Shown: one piece after another, positions 10,028 through 18,001 of the stretch
Position numbering within the stretch: the stretch's first letter is position 1
Layout: each line of letters opens with the position of its first letter
Assembly: GCF_039614725.1 (NCBI RefSeq)
Contig: NZ_CP154859.1
Location: 3,224,001-3,288,000, forward strand
Source of the DNA: Thauera sp. JM12B12
GTDB taxonomy: Bacteria > Pseudomonadota > Gammaproteobacteria > Burkholderiales > Rhodocyclaceae
Direction: 5' to 3'
DNA: 64,000 nt
Notes under the pieces: model-generated
The model's input: only the letters and a program-made list of their open reading frames with translations
Told to the model about the DNA's origin: nothing
Databases searched by the model: none
Position numbers and translations under genes: made by a program

Positions 10028-10064
10028 GCTCGCAATCCTAAGACCAACAACCCAAGCATGTCAA
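10028..10064 (-). promoter_or_regulatory. Sigma-70 promoter of rplM-rpsI
   Basis: Reading the minus strand, a perfect TTGACA -35 box (plus 10059-10064) is followed after 18 bp by TAGGAT (plus 10035-10040, 4 of 6 matches to the -10 consensus). Transcription should start near 10028 and give a leader of about 50 nt to the rplM ATG. This is among the best sigma-70 matches noticed in the window, as expected for ribosomal protein genes. Confidence 0.72.
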
Positions 10065-10100
10065 TCTCTGGATCGCGATCACGCTTGATCAAGCGCTAAA

Positions 10101-10234
10101 GGCAAAAAAAACGCAGTCCTTTTCGGACTGCGTTGAATCCACACCAAAGGAGGAGGGTGGAGGAGACACCATTTGGATCGGCGCGATATGTATGCTGGCC
10201 TAACGACCGAGCCGACGCGTCAGCGATCCGACTG
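10101..10234 (-). ncRNA. Candidate small RNA with anti-Shine-Dalgarno loop
   Basis: No plausible gene lies between 9978 and 10619, yet the minus strand has a promoter-like pair upstream (10241-10269) and a strong terminator at 10110-10134, defining a transcript of about 134 nt. Its middle part contains CTCCTCC twice (complement of plus 10152-10166) between a CCAAA and a TTTGG that can pair, so both C/U-rich stretches would sit in a loop. CCUCC-type loops in bacterial small RNAs bind ribosome binding sites of target mRNAs. The promoter, stem, loop and terminator are read from sequence; the function is inference. No known RNA family was recognised. Confidence 0.5.
10110..10134 (-). terminator. 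Strong minus-strand intrinsic terminator with no upstream gene
   Basis: A perfect 10-bp stem (10110-10119 and 10125-10134) with a 5-nt loop. On the minus strand it is followed at once by a run of eight T's, counting the last stem base (plus-strand A's at 10104-10111). No minus-strand gene lies upstream of it, so it must end some other transcript, most simply the small RNA candidate. Confidence 0.85.
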
Positions 10235-10240
10235 GGACGA

Positions 10241-10269
10241 ATTATGCAGTGACCCCGGACCCGCTGCAA
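10241..10269 (-). promoter_or_regulatory. Possible promoter of the small RNA candidate
   Basis: On the minus strand CATAAT (plus 10241-10246; 5 of 6 matches to the -10 box) is preceded by TTGCAG (plus 10264-10269; the first three bases match the -35 box) at 17-bp spacing. Transcription would start near 10234. The -35 is weak, so an activator or a different start is possible. Confidence 0.4.
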
Positions 10270-10619
10270 CAGATATTTGTGCGGCGCAGAATGAAAGTTT
10301 TGATTTTTTCATCAGCTCGCTTTATCAAACAGCAGCTTTTTGATTCAACTCAATTTTTCGCCAGAATCAAGCTACCGCGCCGCCGCCGGCAGGCCTCCAC
10401 AAAATGCGTGAGTCATTGATTTTGTGCATTGCATCACTACGGGCCCGTATTGTCTCCTCGGTATGGCACCGCCCTCTCCGGGAACCCTGAGCAAGCACCC
10501 AGCCCCGCGGACGTCACACGCGCGTCGCCGACCGGCCGCGCGCCGATGTCGCGCTGCGGTAAAATCGGCGATTCGTCCGATCAACATCATCATGGGGCGC
10601 GCCCCGGGAGCAGACGCGA
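10270..10619. other. Gene-free region with AT-rich patch and a CACAAAAT/ATTTTGTG dyad
   Basis: No coding region is seen in these 350 bp. Positions about 10272-10375 are unusually AT-rich for this window and carry repeated TTTTGAT/ATCAAA words. An inverted repeat CACAAAAT (10398-10405) and ATTTTGTG (10419-10426) with a 13-bp spacer could be an operator. TAAAAT at 10560-10565 is a plausible -10 box for the OsmC gene, but no good -35 box is found 16-18 bp before it. Confidence 0.4.
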
Positions 10620-11039
10620 ATGGAATGCACGATCAAGTGGCTCGATGGCATGAGCTTCATCGCCGAGACCGGCACCGGACACATCGTCGCGATGGACGGT
10701 GCACCCGAGGCGGGCGGGCGCAACCTCGCGCCGCGGCCGATGGAGTTGCTGCTGGCGGGCGCAGGCGGCTGCACCGCCTTCGACGTCGTGCTGATTCTCA
10801 AGCGGGGACGCCACGACGTCCGCGGCTGCAGCGTACGTCTGGAGGCAGAGCGCGCCGACGCCGACCCCAAGGTGTTCACCCGCATCCGTTTCGTCTATAC
10901 CGTGAGCGGTCGCAACCTCAAGCGCGAGACGGTCGAGCGCGCCGTTCACCTGTCCGCAGAAAAGTACTGCTCCGCTTCGATCATGCTCGGCAAGACAGCC
11001 GAGATGATCCATGAGGTCGAGCTCATCGACGCCGACTGA
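10620..11039 (+). CDS. OsmC-family protein (peroxide/thiol redox)
   Basis: A 139-residue OsmC/Ohr superfamily protein. The two redox cysteines are present, in AGAGGCTAFDV and in EKYCSAS, at the spacing seen in the YhfA-like subgroup. Family members reduce organic hydroperoxides or act as thiol redox proteins; the substrate here is not known. GGGAG precedes the ATG at about 10 bp. It converges on coq7, which acts in ubiquinone synthesis; the two are often neighbours in betaproteobacteria. Confidence 0.88.
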   Translation: MECTIKWLDGMSFIAETGTGHIVAMDGAPEAGGRNLAPRPMELLLAGAGGCTAFDVVLILKRGRHDVRGCSVRLEAERADADPKVFTRIRFVYTVSGRNLKRETVERAVHLSAEKYCSASIMLGKTAEMIHEVELIDAD

Positions 11040-11076
11040 GCCGCAGCGCAGCCTCCCCCGGGCGGGCAGGCTTCGC

Positions 11077-11697
11077 TCAGAGCCGGTACGACACCGTGGT
11101 CATGACGCGAGCAGCCAGCTTCATCACCGCCTTCGCCGGCGCCGGCAACGCGTGGGCGCCGAGACGCACGGCGGTCTCGGCGTGGTCGGCCTCATCGACC
11201 TTCATCTGCTCGACGATCGCACGCGAGCGCTGGTCGGCGGCGGGCAGGGTGTCGAGGTGGCCCTTCAGGTGATGCTCGACCTGGCGTTCGGTTTCGGCGA
11301 GGAAGCCCAGATTCCAGCGGTCTCCGAATCGCCCGGCGAGCAGCCCGATCGCGAGCGCACCGCCGTACCAGAGCGGATTGAGCAGACTTTTCCGCCCGCC
11401 CAGCTCGGCGATGCGGCGCTCCGTCCACGCAAGGTGCTCGGTCTCCTCCTGCGAGGCCTGGCGAAGAGTGTCGCGGATCGCGGGGTCGCGGGACATGATC
11501 GACTGCCCCTGATACAGAGCCTGCGCGCACACCTCGCCGACGTGATTGACACGCATCAGCGCCGCCGCATGATCGCGCTCGGTCGCGCTCATCTCGACAT
11601 CCGCGACATCCTCGCCCGGAACCGGCCGCACGCTGCGGGCCGGCGCGAAGACCGTACGCATCGCCTTGTCGAACTCGATGATGGCCTGGTCGAGCAT
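11077..11697 (-). CDS. coq7: 2-polyprenyl-3-methyl-6-methoxy-1,4-benzoquinol hydroxylase (Coq7)
   Basis: The 206-residue carboxylate-bridged di-iron monooxygenase carries out the final ring hydroxylation in ubiquinone synthesis. The di-iron ligands are visible in order: [14 protein letters not shown], the EETEHLAW box, ERQVEHHL, and DEADHAE at the C-terminal helix. Length matches bacterial Coq7. It is the last gene of a minus-strand run rppH, CNP1-like, coq7, with its start overlapping the previous stop by one base. Confidence 0.95.
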   Translation of the reverse strand: MLDQAIIEFDKAMRTVFAPARSVRPVPGEDVADVEMSATERDHAAALMRVNHVGEVCAQALYQGQSIMSRDPAIRDTLRQASQEETEHLAWTERRIAELGGRKSLLNPLWYGGALAIGLLAGRFGDRWNLGFLAETERQVEHHLKGHLDTLPAADQRSRAIVEQMKVDEADHAETAVRLGAHALPAPAKAVMKLAARVMTTVSYRL

Positions 11698-12311
11698 TAT
11701 CGTTCTCCGAAGGGTCGAGTCGGGTCGCGCCGCTGCTGCAGCAAGCGCAGCGCGTGAGCCCGATCGCGGGGAGCGGCCGGGCCGTCGCAGAAGTAGTCGT
11801 AAGCCAGCGCGGCGCGCGGCCGGTTGTAGGTATTGTCGCTGATAGGCTGCCAGTCGCTGTTCTTCATCGGCACCCAGCTGCCGTCCTTGCGTCCGCTCGC
11901 GTAGATCCGCCGCTCCCCGGTCGCGCAGCGAATGCCCTCGAAGGTCACGTTCTCCGCGCCACCGGGCGTACGCACCACGAGCGTGTAGCGCACGACGCGA
12001 TCCTCTCCGACGCTGATGCTCGCCTCATCGACGAAGAAGCCGTTCGGGGACGGCGAGCCGACATCGAACGCACGCAGGCCGTCGGGCTGCGGCGCCTGCG
12101 GCATCGACACCTCGCCCTCCTTCCAGTCGGGGTCGGCATCGACGAGCAGACCCGCCTGTGCGGCGCTGGAAGCGACGGCGAGCGCCATGACCCCCCCGCG
12201 CAGGCAACGATTCAGACTCGAGTTCAAGTTCGCAGCTCTCCGCGCGATATTCACCGTGATGGCAGCACCCGCCGCAGGCCACTCGGACGGCCGGTTGCAT
12301 GCGGTGCTCAT
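11697..12311 (-). CDS. CNP1-like exported protein of unknown function
   Basis: A 204-residue protein resembling the CNP1-like family known mainly from betaproteobacteria: [12 protein letters not shown], then [26 protein letters not shown] and a C-terminal [14 protein letters not shown]. It probably has a signal peptide ending AAQA before the mature [10 protein letters not shown]. That signal would be preceded by an unusually long N-terminus, so an internal GTG at 12254 may be the true start. The annotated ATG at 12311 overlaps the rppH stop by 4 bp, which supports translational coupling. The biochemical role is unknown. Confidence 0.68.
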   Translation of the reverse strand: MSTACNRPSEWPAAGAAITVNIARRAANLNSSLNRCLRGGVMALAVASSAAQAGLLVDADPDWKEGEVSMPQAPQPDGLRAFDVGSPSPNGFFVDEASISVGEDRVVRYTLVVRTPGGAENVTFEGIRCATGERRIYASGRKDGSWVPMKNSDWQPISDNTYNRPRAALAYDYFCDGPAAPRDRAHALRLLQQRRDPTRPFGER

Positions 12312-12892
12312 GCGGTACCCCGTTCAGGACGCTGCCCGATCACCACCCTCACCGGCTCCGGCGCCAATCCGGCGTCGGGCTCGGGGAGGCGATAACTCTC
12401 GGGCAGCTCGAAGCTGCGCGAGCGGAACAGGATGCGCGCGAGCTCGATCAGGGCAAGCTGGTACACTTGGCGCTTGAACTCGATCACCGCATCGAGCGGC
12501 ACCCAATAATTGCTCCAGCGCCAGGCATCGAATTCCGGATGCGTGCTCGCGCGCAGACAGACGTCCGAGTCCCGCCCCACCAGGCGCAACAGAAACCAGA
12601 TCTGTTTCTGCCCGCGATAGGTGTTGCGCCACTCGCGCCGTATCCAGTGCTTGGGCACCTCGTAGCGCAGCCAGCCGCGCGTGCGGCCCAGGATCTTGAC
12701 GTGCTCCGGGCGCAGCCCGACTTCCTCGAAAAGCTCCCGGTACATGGCCTGCTCGGGCGATTCGCCGTGCTTGATGCCACCTTGGGGAAACTGCCAGGAA
12801 TGTTCGCGGATGCGCTTGCCCCAGAACACCTCATTGCGCGCATTGACCAGAATGATGCCGACGTTCGGGCGAAAGCCTTCACGATCCAGCAT
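12308..12892 (-). CDS. rppH: RNA pyrophosphohydrolase
   Basis: A 194-residue Nudix hydrolase. The Nudix box is complete: Gly38, Glu44, Arg52-Glu53, Glu56-Glu57, Gly59. The opening [17 protein letters not shown] and the [11 protein letters not shown] segment are typical of RppH, which removes pyrophosphate from 5'-triphosphate mRNA and so starts decay. It is longer than E. coli RppH by a basic C-terminal tail. It is divergent from proS, the usual arrangement in betaproteobacteria. Confidence 0.93.
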   Translation of the reverse strand: MLDREGFRPNVGIILVNARNEVFWGKRIREHSWQFPQGGIKHGESPEQAMYRELFEEVGLRPEHVKILGRTRGWLRYEVPKHWIRREWRNTYRGQKQIWFLLRLVGRDSDVCLRASTHPEFDAWRWSNYWVPLDAVIEFKRQVYQLALIELARILFRSRSFELPESYRLPEPDAGLAPEPVRVVIGQRPERGTA

Positions 12893-13070
12893 GAGTAACC
12901 TTCAGATTCGGTTGATTGGTCGCGATTTTTTCACACTTGCGCATGCTTTGAAAGCGCACCATCTGCGTGCATCCGCTAAGCTGCGGCAGCAGAGAACGTC
13001 GCGCCCCGATGCCATGCGCTAGAATCGCGGGCTTGCCCACGTTCCTTTCGTCACTCAGTCGAAGACCCTC

Positions 13071-14819
13071 ATGCGCGCCAGCCAGTTCCATCTCTTCACC
13101 CTCAAGGAAGCCCCTTCGGACGCCGAAGTCGTCAGCCAGAAGCTCATGCTGCGCGCGGGCATGATCCGCAAGGTCGCCGCCGGCATCTACAGCTACATGC
13201 CGATGGGCCTGCGTGCCATCCGCAAGGTCGAGACCATCATCCGCGAGGAGATGGACCGTGCCGGCGCAATGGAGCTGACCATGCCGATGGTGCAGCCTGC
13301 AGAGCTCTGGAACGAGACCGGGCGCTGGGACAAGATGGGCGACGAGCTGCTGCGCTTCAAGGACCGCCACGCGCGCGACTTCGCGCTGCAGCCCACCTCC
13401 GAGGAGGTCGTCACCGACATCGCGCGCCAGGAGCTCAAGAGCTACCGCCAGCTGCCGAAGAACTTCTACCAGATCCAGACCAAGTTCCGCGACGAGCGCA
13501 GGCCGCGCTTCGGCGTCATGCGCGGGCGCGAGTTCACGATGAAGGACGCCTACTCCTTCGATCGCAGCGAGGAAGCCGCCGGGCGCAGCTACGACATCAT
13601 GTTCGCCGCCTACAAGCGCATCTTCGACCGCATCGGCCTCGAGTACCGCGCGGTGGCGGCCGACACGGGCGCCATCGGCGGCGACCGCTCGCACGAGTTC
13701 CAGGTCATCGCCGATACCGGCGAGGACGCCATCGTCTACTGCCCCGACTCCGACTACGCCGCCAACATCGAGCTCGCCGAGGCGGTGTCGCTGCTCGCCC
13801 GCCGCGCCGAGCCCGCCAAGGCGCTGGAGAAGACGCCCACCCCGGGCAAGGCCACCTGCGAGGACGTCGCCGAACTGCTCGGCGTACCGCTGGCGACCAC
13901 GGTGAAGTCGCTGGTGCTCGCCACCGACGACCTCGACGACAAGGGCAATCCCGCCGGCGTTACCGTCTGGCTGCTGCTGGTGCGCGGCGACCACGCGCTC
14001 AACGAGGTCAAGGCCGGCAAGCTGCCGGGCCTCAAGGCGGGCTTCCGCTTCGCCACCGAGGCCGAGATCCTCGCGCACTTCGGCTGCAAACCGGGCTATC
14101 TCGGCCCGATCGGGCTCAAGAAGCCGGTCAAGGCGATCGCCGACCGCACTGTCGCCCACATGGCCGACTTCATCTGCGGCGCCAATGACGCGGACTTCCA
14201 CTTCACCGGCGCCAACTGGGGCCGGGACCTGCCCGAGCCCGACCTGGTCGCAGACATCCGCAACGTCGTCGAGGGCGACCCCAGCCCCGACGGCAAAGGC
14301 GTGCTCGCCATCCAGCGCGGCATCGAAGTCGGTCACGTGTTCTACCTCGGCACCAAGTACTCCAAGGCGATGAACGCCACCTTCCTCGACGAGGACGGCA
14401 AGCCCAAGCACTTCGAGATGGGCTGCTACGGCATCGGCGTCACCCGCATCCTGGGCGCCGCGATCGAGCAGAACCACGACGCCCGCGGCATCATCTGGCC
14501 GCGCGCGATCGCGCCCTTCGAAGTGGTGATCTGCCCGGTGGGCTGGGGCAAGTCGCAGGCGGTGCGCGACGAGGCGCAGAAGCTCTACGACGCGCTCATC
14601 GCCACCGGCGTCGACGCCATCCTCGACGATCGCGACGAACGTCCGGGCGTGATGTTCGCCGACTGGGAGCTCATCGGCGTGCCGCACCGCGTCACCATCG
14701 GCGACCGCGGACTCAAGGAAGGCGTGGTCGAATACCAGGGCCGGCGTGATGCCGAGGCCGCCAAGCTGCCCGTGGGCGAAGTGTTCGGCCACGTGCTCGA
14801 CCGCCTGAAACGGGACTGA
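13071..14819 (+). CDS. proS: Prolyl-tRNA synthetase (bacterial type, with editing domain)
   Basis: The 582-residue class II synthetase charges tRNA-Pro. It has the bacterial layout: catalytic motifs 1-3 (motif 2 within [20 protein letters not shown]), the YbaK-like INS editing domain between motifs 2 and 3 (about residues 230-395), and a C-terminal anticodon-binding domain ending [15 protein letters not shown] stand-alone YbaK deacylase, which clears Cys-tRNA-Pro, is encoded at 55105. TAGAAT at 13020-13025 is a likely -10 box; no clear -35 box is visible. The start at 13071 gives the standard [13 protein letters not shown]. Confidence 0.97.
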   Translation: MRASQFHLFTLKEAPSDAEVVSQKLMLRAGMIRKVAAGIYSYMPMGLRAIRKVETIIREEMDRAGAMELTMPMVQPAELWNETGRWDKMGDELLRFKDRHARDFALQPTSEEVVTDIARQELKSYRQLPKNFYQIQTKFRDERRPRFGVMRGREFTMKDAYSFDRSEEAAGRSYDIMFAAYKRIFDRIGLEYRAVAADTGAIGGDRSHEFQVIADTGEDAIVYCPDSDYAANIELAEAVSLLARRAEPAKALEKTPTPGKATCEDVAELLGVPLATTVKSLVLATDDLDDKGNPAGVTVWLLLVRGDHALNEVKAGKLPGLKAGFRFATEAEILAHFGCKPGYLGPIGLKKPVKAIADRTVAHMADFICGANDADFHFTGANWGRDLPEPDLVADIRNVVEGDPSPDGKGVLAIQRGIEVGHVFYLGTKYSKAMNATFLDEDGKPKHFEMGCYGIGVTRILGAAIEQNHDARGIIWPRAIAPFEVVICPVGWGKSQAVRDEAQKLYDALIATGVDAILDDRDERPGVMFADWELIGVPHRVTIGDRGLKEGVVEYQGRRDAEAAKLPVGEVFGHVLDRLKRD

Positions 14820-14836
14820 CCTCCAAAGAATCGGCC

Positions 14837-15499
14837 ATGCTCCGACTGCCCGCCCCGCTCCGCCAGTTCGCCGCCGCCTGCGTACTCGCGCTCGCGGCGC
14901 AGGGCGTGCAGGCGGGCGCGCAGCAGTACGAGCCCATGGCCGCCAGCGTGCGCGCCGCATTGCACGCCGCGGTCAGCGACGCTGCCGCGCCGACGCTGCC
15001 GATCCCCGATGCCGGCGAACGCGCGCAGTGGCTCGACGAGATGTCGCGCCGGCTGGCCAAGCGCATCCCCGACGAGGCCTATCGCAAGGAACTCCTCACC
15101 AGCATTCATTACGAGGCGACCCGCGCCGGGCTCGACCCGCAGCTGGTGCTCGGTCTCATCCAGGTCGAGAGCGCCTTCCGCAAGTACGCGATCTCGTCGG
15201 CGGGCGCGCGCGGCTACATGCAGGTGATGCCGTTCTGGATCAAGGTCATCGGCCGAGAGGACGACAACCTCTTCCACATGCGCACGAACCTGCGCTACGG
15301 CTGCACCATCCTGCGCCACTACCTCGACATCGAGAAGGGCGATCTCTTCCGCGCCCTGGGCCGCTACAACGGCAGCCTGGGCAAGCCGCACTATCCCAAC
15401 CTGGTGCGTGCGGCCTGGGAAAAACACTGGAACTGGACGCCGCAGCAGCTCGCAGCCGCGGCCCAGCGCGCACCCGGCACGATCGCCGGGTCGCGCTGA
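14837..15499 (+). CDS. Lytic transglycosylase (SLT domain), exported
   Basis: A 220-residue periplasmic enzyme with a signal peptide cleaved near residue 26 (QGVQA). The SLT domain carries the catalytic glutamate Glu111 in GLIQVESAFRKYAIS, followed by AGARGYMQVMPFW and NLRYGCTILRHYLD. It cuts peptidoglycan glycan strands to anhydro-muropeptides. The usual SPAGA-GLMQLMP stretch reads SSAGARGYMQVMP here, a mild variation. It begins 17 bp after proS and converges on the bactofilin gene, so two cell-wall genes sit next to the GlrKR operon. Confidence 0.9.
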   Translation: MLRLPAPLRQFAAACVLALAAQGVQAGAQQYEPMAASVRAALHAAVSDAAAPTLPIPDAGERAQWLDEMSRRLAKRIPDEAYRKELLTSIHYEATRAGLDPQLVLGLIQVESAFRKYAISSAGARGYMQVMPFWIKVIGREDDNLFHMRTNLRYGCTILRHYLDIEKGDLFRALGRYNGSLGKPHYPNLVRAAWEKHWNWTPQQLAAAAQRAPGTIAGSR

Positions 15500-15507
15500 G
15501 TGTCGCC

Positions 15508-16128
15508 TCAGCCCGCCACCGCGGCGAGCGGGCGAGCGTCCTGCTGCTTGGCTTCAACGGCGCGCAACCCCTCCTTGCCACTCGCGCTCAGGGACTGCAC
15601 GTCGCCGGACAACTCCCCGCCTTCCTCGATCAGGATCTTGCCGTAGCGGATCTTTCCGCTCACCTGGCCGGTGGCGTGGATCAGCAGCTGCTTGCGCGCG
15701 GTCAGCTCGCCCTCGAAGTGTCCATGGATCTCGGCGATGTCGATGCCGACGGTACCCTTGTAGGCGCCCTTCTCGGCAATCCTCAGCACCCGGCTGTCCA
15801 TCGTGGCTTCGACCCGGCCTTCCACGACCAGCGTGTCGCAGTCGAGGATCTCGGCCCCCTTGAGCTTGACCTCGGGACCGACGATCAGCCGGCTCTCGCC
15901 GGTGGCTTCCACACCCGTCGTCTCGGCGACGCTTTCGGCTTCGCGCGCGCCCTGCACATCCCCCTTTGGTACGCGCTCGCCCGCGCCCGTCGCCGCGCTG
16001 CTGGCGGCAACCGCATCTGCCGTAGCGGCCGTGCTGGTGGCGCTCACGCTACTGCCCACCGGGCGCTGGGCAGTGCGGAGAGCGGCGGAATCAGCGGGTT
16101 TGTGGAACAGATTGGACTTGTTGAACAT
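15508..16128 (-). CDS. Bactofilin-family polymer-forming protein
   Basis: A 206-residue protein with a bactofilin core (about residues 95-190): a right-handed beta-helix built from repeats such as KLKGAEILDCDTLVVEGRV, DIAEIHGHFEGEL and LLIHATGQVSGKIRYG. Flanks are low-complexity, Ala/Ser/Thr-rich on the N-side. Bactofilins polymerise without nucleotide at the membrane and place cell-wall enzymes. I chose the start MFNKSNLFHKP at 16128 because AAGGAG lies just before it; a longer frame reaches 16191. A sigma-54-type promoter with start near 16171 lies upstream, pointing to control by the neighbouring GlrR. Confidence 0.88.
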   Translation of the reverse strand: MFNKSNLFHKPADSAALRTAQRPVGSSVSATSTAATADAVAASSAATGAGERVPKGDVQGAREAESVAETTGVEATGESRLIVGPEVKLKGAEILDCDTLVVEGRVEATMDSRVLRIAEKGAYKGTVGIDIAEIHGHFEGELTARKQLLIHATGQVSGKIRYGKILIEEGGELSGDVQSLSASGKEGLRAVEAKQQDARPLAAVAG

Positions 16129-16170
16129 GCTTTCTCCTTGATTGCGGTGCAGTCCCTGCGCTGCGGTCCG

Positions 16171-16198
16171 GCCCTTCCGAACGCAAGCCACATGCCAG
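16171..16198 (-). promoter_or_regulatory. Sigma-54-type promoter of the bactofilin gene
   Basis: On the minus strand, plus positions 16198-16182 read CTGGCATGTGGCTTGCG. GG at -24 and GC at -12 are separated by exactly 10 bp, and TGGCA and TTGC match the consensus. Transcription would start near 16171, leaving a leader of about 43 nt with the AAGGAG site. Sigma-54 promoters need an enhancer-binding protein; two GlrR-type sites lie upstream at about -132 and -200. Confidence 0.6.
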
Positions 16199-16294
16199 AT
16201 GCGGAGGGACAGAAATTTTCACCATTCAAACATAGACTTGCAGGCTCGTTACCGCCCCCTGGAGCCGCCCCGAGCAGCCGGCACGCAAGCAGCT

Positions 16295-16312
16295 TGTCGC
16301 CCATGCCCGACG
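16295..16312. promoter_or_regulatory. Near-consensus GlrR-binding site
   Basis: TGTC at 16295-16298 and GACG at 16309-16312 are separated by exactly 10 bp, one base off TGTC-N10-GACA, the motif known for GlrR (QseF) in enterobacteria. Its centre is 68 bp from that of the perfect site at 16363-16380, and the pair would allow cooperative binding. Confidence 0.45.
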
Positions 16313-16351
16313 GCCGTCGCCGTATCGAGCGCCGGATGCCCCGTTTTGCCA

Positions 16352-16391
16352 GCCTTCGGCCATGTCGCCGAACGGCGACATGGCCGAAGGC
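16352..16391. promoter_or_regulatory. Perfect GlrR-binding site within an 18-bp inverted repeat
   Basis: Arms 16352-16369 and 16374-16391 are perfect reverse complements of 18 bp around a 4-bp centre. Inside, TGTC (16363-16366) and GACA (16377-16380) are exactly 10 bp apart, the full GlrR motif. Neither side has a T-run, so this is not an intrinsic terminator. The site lies about 95 bp upstream of the glrK sigma-54 start and about 200 bp upstream of the bactofilin one, typical enhancer distances. Confidence 0.72.
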
Positions 16392-16440
16392 ACTTCGCTT
16401 ACTTCGGCTTGCACTTCCCCGACTGCATACGCGTCCATGC

Positions 16441-16467
16441 TGGCCTAGACTTTGCAGTCCGCCTGCC
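16441..16467 (+). promoter_or_regulatory. Sigma-54-type promoter of glrK-qseG-glrR
   Basis: TGGCCTAGACTTTGCA at 16441-16456 has GG at -24 and GC at -12 separated by exactly 10 bp, with TGGC and TTTGCA matching the consensus. The two bases after TGGC differ. Transcription would start near 16467, 20 nt before the glrK ATG. GlrR is itself a sigma-54 activator, so the operon is probably autoregulated. Confidence 0.6.
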
Positions 16468-16486
16468 ACCACGCGCTTCCCCCACC

Positions 16487-18001
16487 ATGCTTCGCCCGTC
16501 CTTTCGCAGCACCCTGCTGGTGAGCTTCCTGTTGATCGCCGGCACGCTGGCGGCCGCGGCCACCAGCGGCTGGCTCGGTGTGGAAGCGATCGCCCGCGCG
16601 ATCCAGGATGGAAACCGGCGTGCGCTCGGCCTCAGCGCAGCAGCGCGCGAACTCGGCGAACGCACGGTCGATCTGGAGCGCAGTGCGCGCCAGTACCTCG
16701 TCCTGGGCGAGCCCGCGCTCCTCGAGCGCTTCCGGCTCATCCTCGCCGACGCGCTCACGGCCCTGGCCACGGTCGAACGGGGCGACGCCACCCTGGCCGC
16801 GCGAAGCGCCGAATGGCGCACGGTTGCGCAGGCCATCGAGAGGCGACTCGCCGCCAGCGCAGCCGTCGCCGCAAACGGCTCCGAGGCTGCGCCCGCCTCC
16901 ACCACGGGTACGCCGAGCGGCGCCGAGGCCTCCCCGCCCGACGACTCGCCCACCGCCCAAGGCCGCGCGGAAATCGACGCGGCGCCTGCCCCCGAAGCCG
17001 ACTTCGATCGCCTCACACACCTCGCCGCGGCACTCGTCGCCGACGTCGAGCAACATCTCGCGCAGCGGAACCAGGCCCTGATGGCCGCGCTCGACGACGA
17101 GCGCCAAGGCGTCGCCGCTCAGATCCTCGCCGCCCTGCTGCTGGCCGGCGCACTGGCGGCGATCAGCGGCTGGTGGCTGCTGCGCCCGCTCGGTCGCATC
17201 GAACACGCGATCGCCGAACTCGGCGAGAACCGCCTCGCGCAGCCAATCCGCATCTCCGGGCCCGCGGACCTGCGCCAGCTCGGTGAGCGTCTCGACTGGC
17301 TGCGCCTGCGCCTGGCCGAGCTGGAAGCCAACCGCAACCGCGTGCTGCGCCACGTGTCGCACGAGCTCAAGACCCCGCTCGCCTCCCTGCGCGAAGGCGT
17401 CGCCCTGCTCGCCGACGGCGTGCTCGGCCGTCTCAATGCCGAGCAGCGGGAAGTCGCCGGCATCCTCGAGCACAGTGCACGCGCACTGCAGGAACGCATC
17501 GAGCAGTTGCTGAAGTACAACGCGAGCCAGTTCGACGCCCGCACGCTGCACTTGCAGCCGAGCGCGCTGATGCCGCTGCTGCGCGAGGTGGGTGGCGAAC
17601 ATCAGCTGATCACCCAGGCGCGCGGCATCACGATGGAGTTCTCCGGTACGGCGCCGATCGTCCATGCCGATGTCGGCAAGCTGCGCATCGCCTTCTCCAA
17701 CCTGCTCGCCAACGCGATCGCCTTCAGCCCCGCAGGCGGCCGCATTTGCGTCGAGGTCGGCCTCGCCGGCGAGCGCGTGATCGTCGACTGCCGCGACGAC
17801 GGCCCCGGGATCGAACCCGACGAGCTCGAGCGCATTTTCGAACCGTTCTTCCAGGGCCGGCGCAGCGCGCCCGGTGCGACCAAGGGCAGCGGCATCGGGC
17901 TGGCGATCGTGCGCGAGTTCATCACCGCGCATCACGGCCAGGTGCGCGCGCTACCGAGCGAACAGGGCGCCCACTTCCGGGTCGAATTACCGCATGCCTG
18001 A
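16487..18001 (+). CDS. glrK: Sensor histidine kinase GlrK (QseE)
   Basis: A 504-residue inner-membrane kinase. The first membrane helix is at about residues 5-27, a periplasmic sensor region follows, the second helix is at about 205-225, then HAMP, HisKA with phospho-accepting His292 in RHVSHELKTPLASLREG, and an ATPase domain with DDGPGI and GSGIGLAIV. The DHp sequence resembles E. coli GlrK. The partner genes downstream, a QseG lipoprotein and a sigma-54-type response regulator, confirm the system. The sensor region contains an Ala/Pro/Ser/Thr-rich low-complexity stretch at about residues 124-172, likely a flexible insert. The stop overlaps the next start. Confidence 0.88.
   Translation: MLRPSFRSTLLVSFLLIAGTLAAAATSGWLGVEAIARAIQDGNRRALGLSAAARELGERTVDLERSARQYLVLGEPALLERFRLILADALTALATVERGDATLAARSAEWRTVAQAIERRLAASAAVAANGSEAAPASTTGTPSGAEASPPDDSPTAQGRAEIDAAPAPEADFDRLTHLAAALVADVEQHLAQRNQALMAALDDERQGVAAQILAALLLAGALAAISGWWLLRPLGRIEHAIAELGENRLAQPIRISGPADLRQLGERLDWLRLRLAELEANRNRVLRHVSHELKTPLASLREGVALLADGVLGRLNAEQREVAGILEHSARALQERIEQLLKYNASQFDARTLHLQPSALMPLLREVGGEHQLITQARGITMEFSGTAPIVHADVGKLRIAFSNLLANAIAFSPAGGRICVEVGLAGERVIVDCRDDGPGIEPDELERIFEPFFQGRRSAPGATKGSGIGLAIVREFITAHHGQVRALPSEQGAHFRVELPHA

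Noticed and set aside
10146..10203. Plus-strand tandem GGAGG sites followed by ATT and ten codons to a stop
   Set aside because: ATT is a very rare start and the peptide is tiny. The GGAGG repeats are better explained as the complement of the small RNA loop, though a decayed gene start cannot be excluded.
12879..14960. 693-residue minus-strand open frame opposite proS
   Set aside because: Antisense to an intact prolyl-tRNA synthetase; GC-driven shadow.
16352..16391. The 18-bp hairpin as an intrinsic terminator
   Set aside because: No T-run on either strand, and it contains an exact TGTC-N10-GACA operator.
16129..16486. A GlmY-like small RNA gene upstream of glrK, as in E. coli
   Set aside because: No terminator hairpin with T-run or GlmY-like sequence is seen in this gap; the plus promoter leads directly into glrK.
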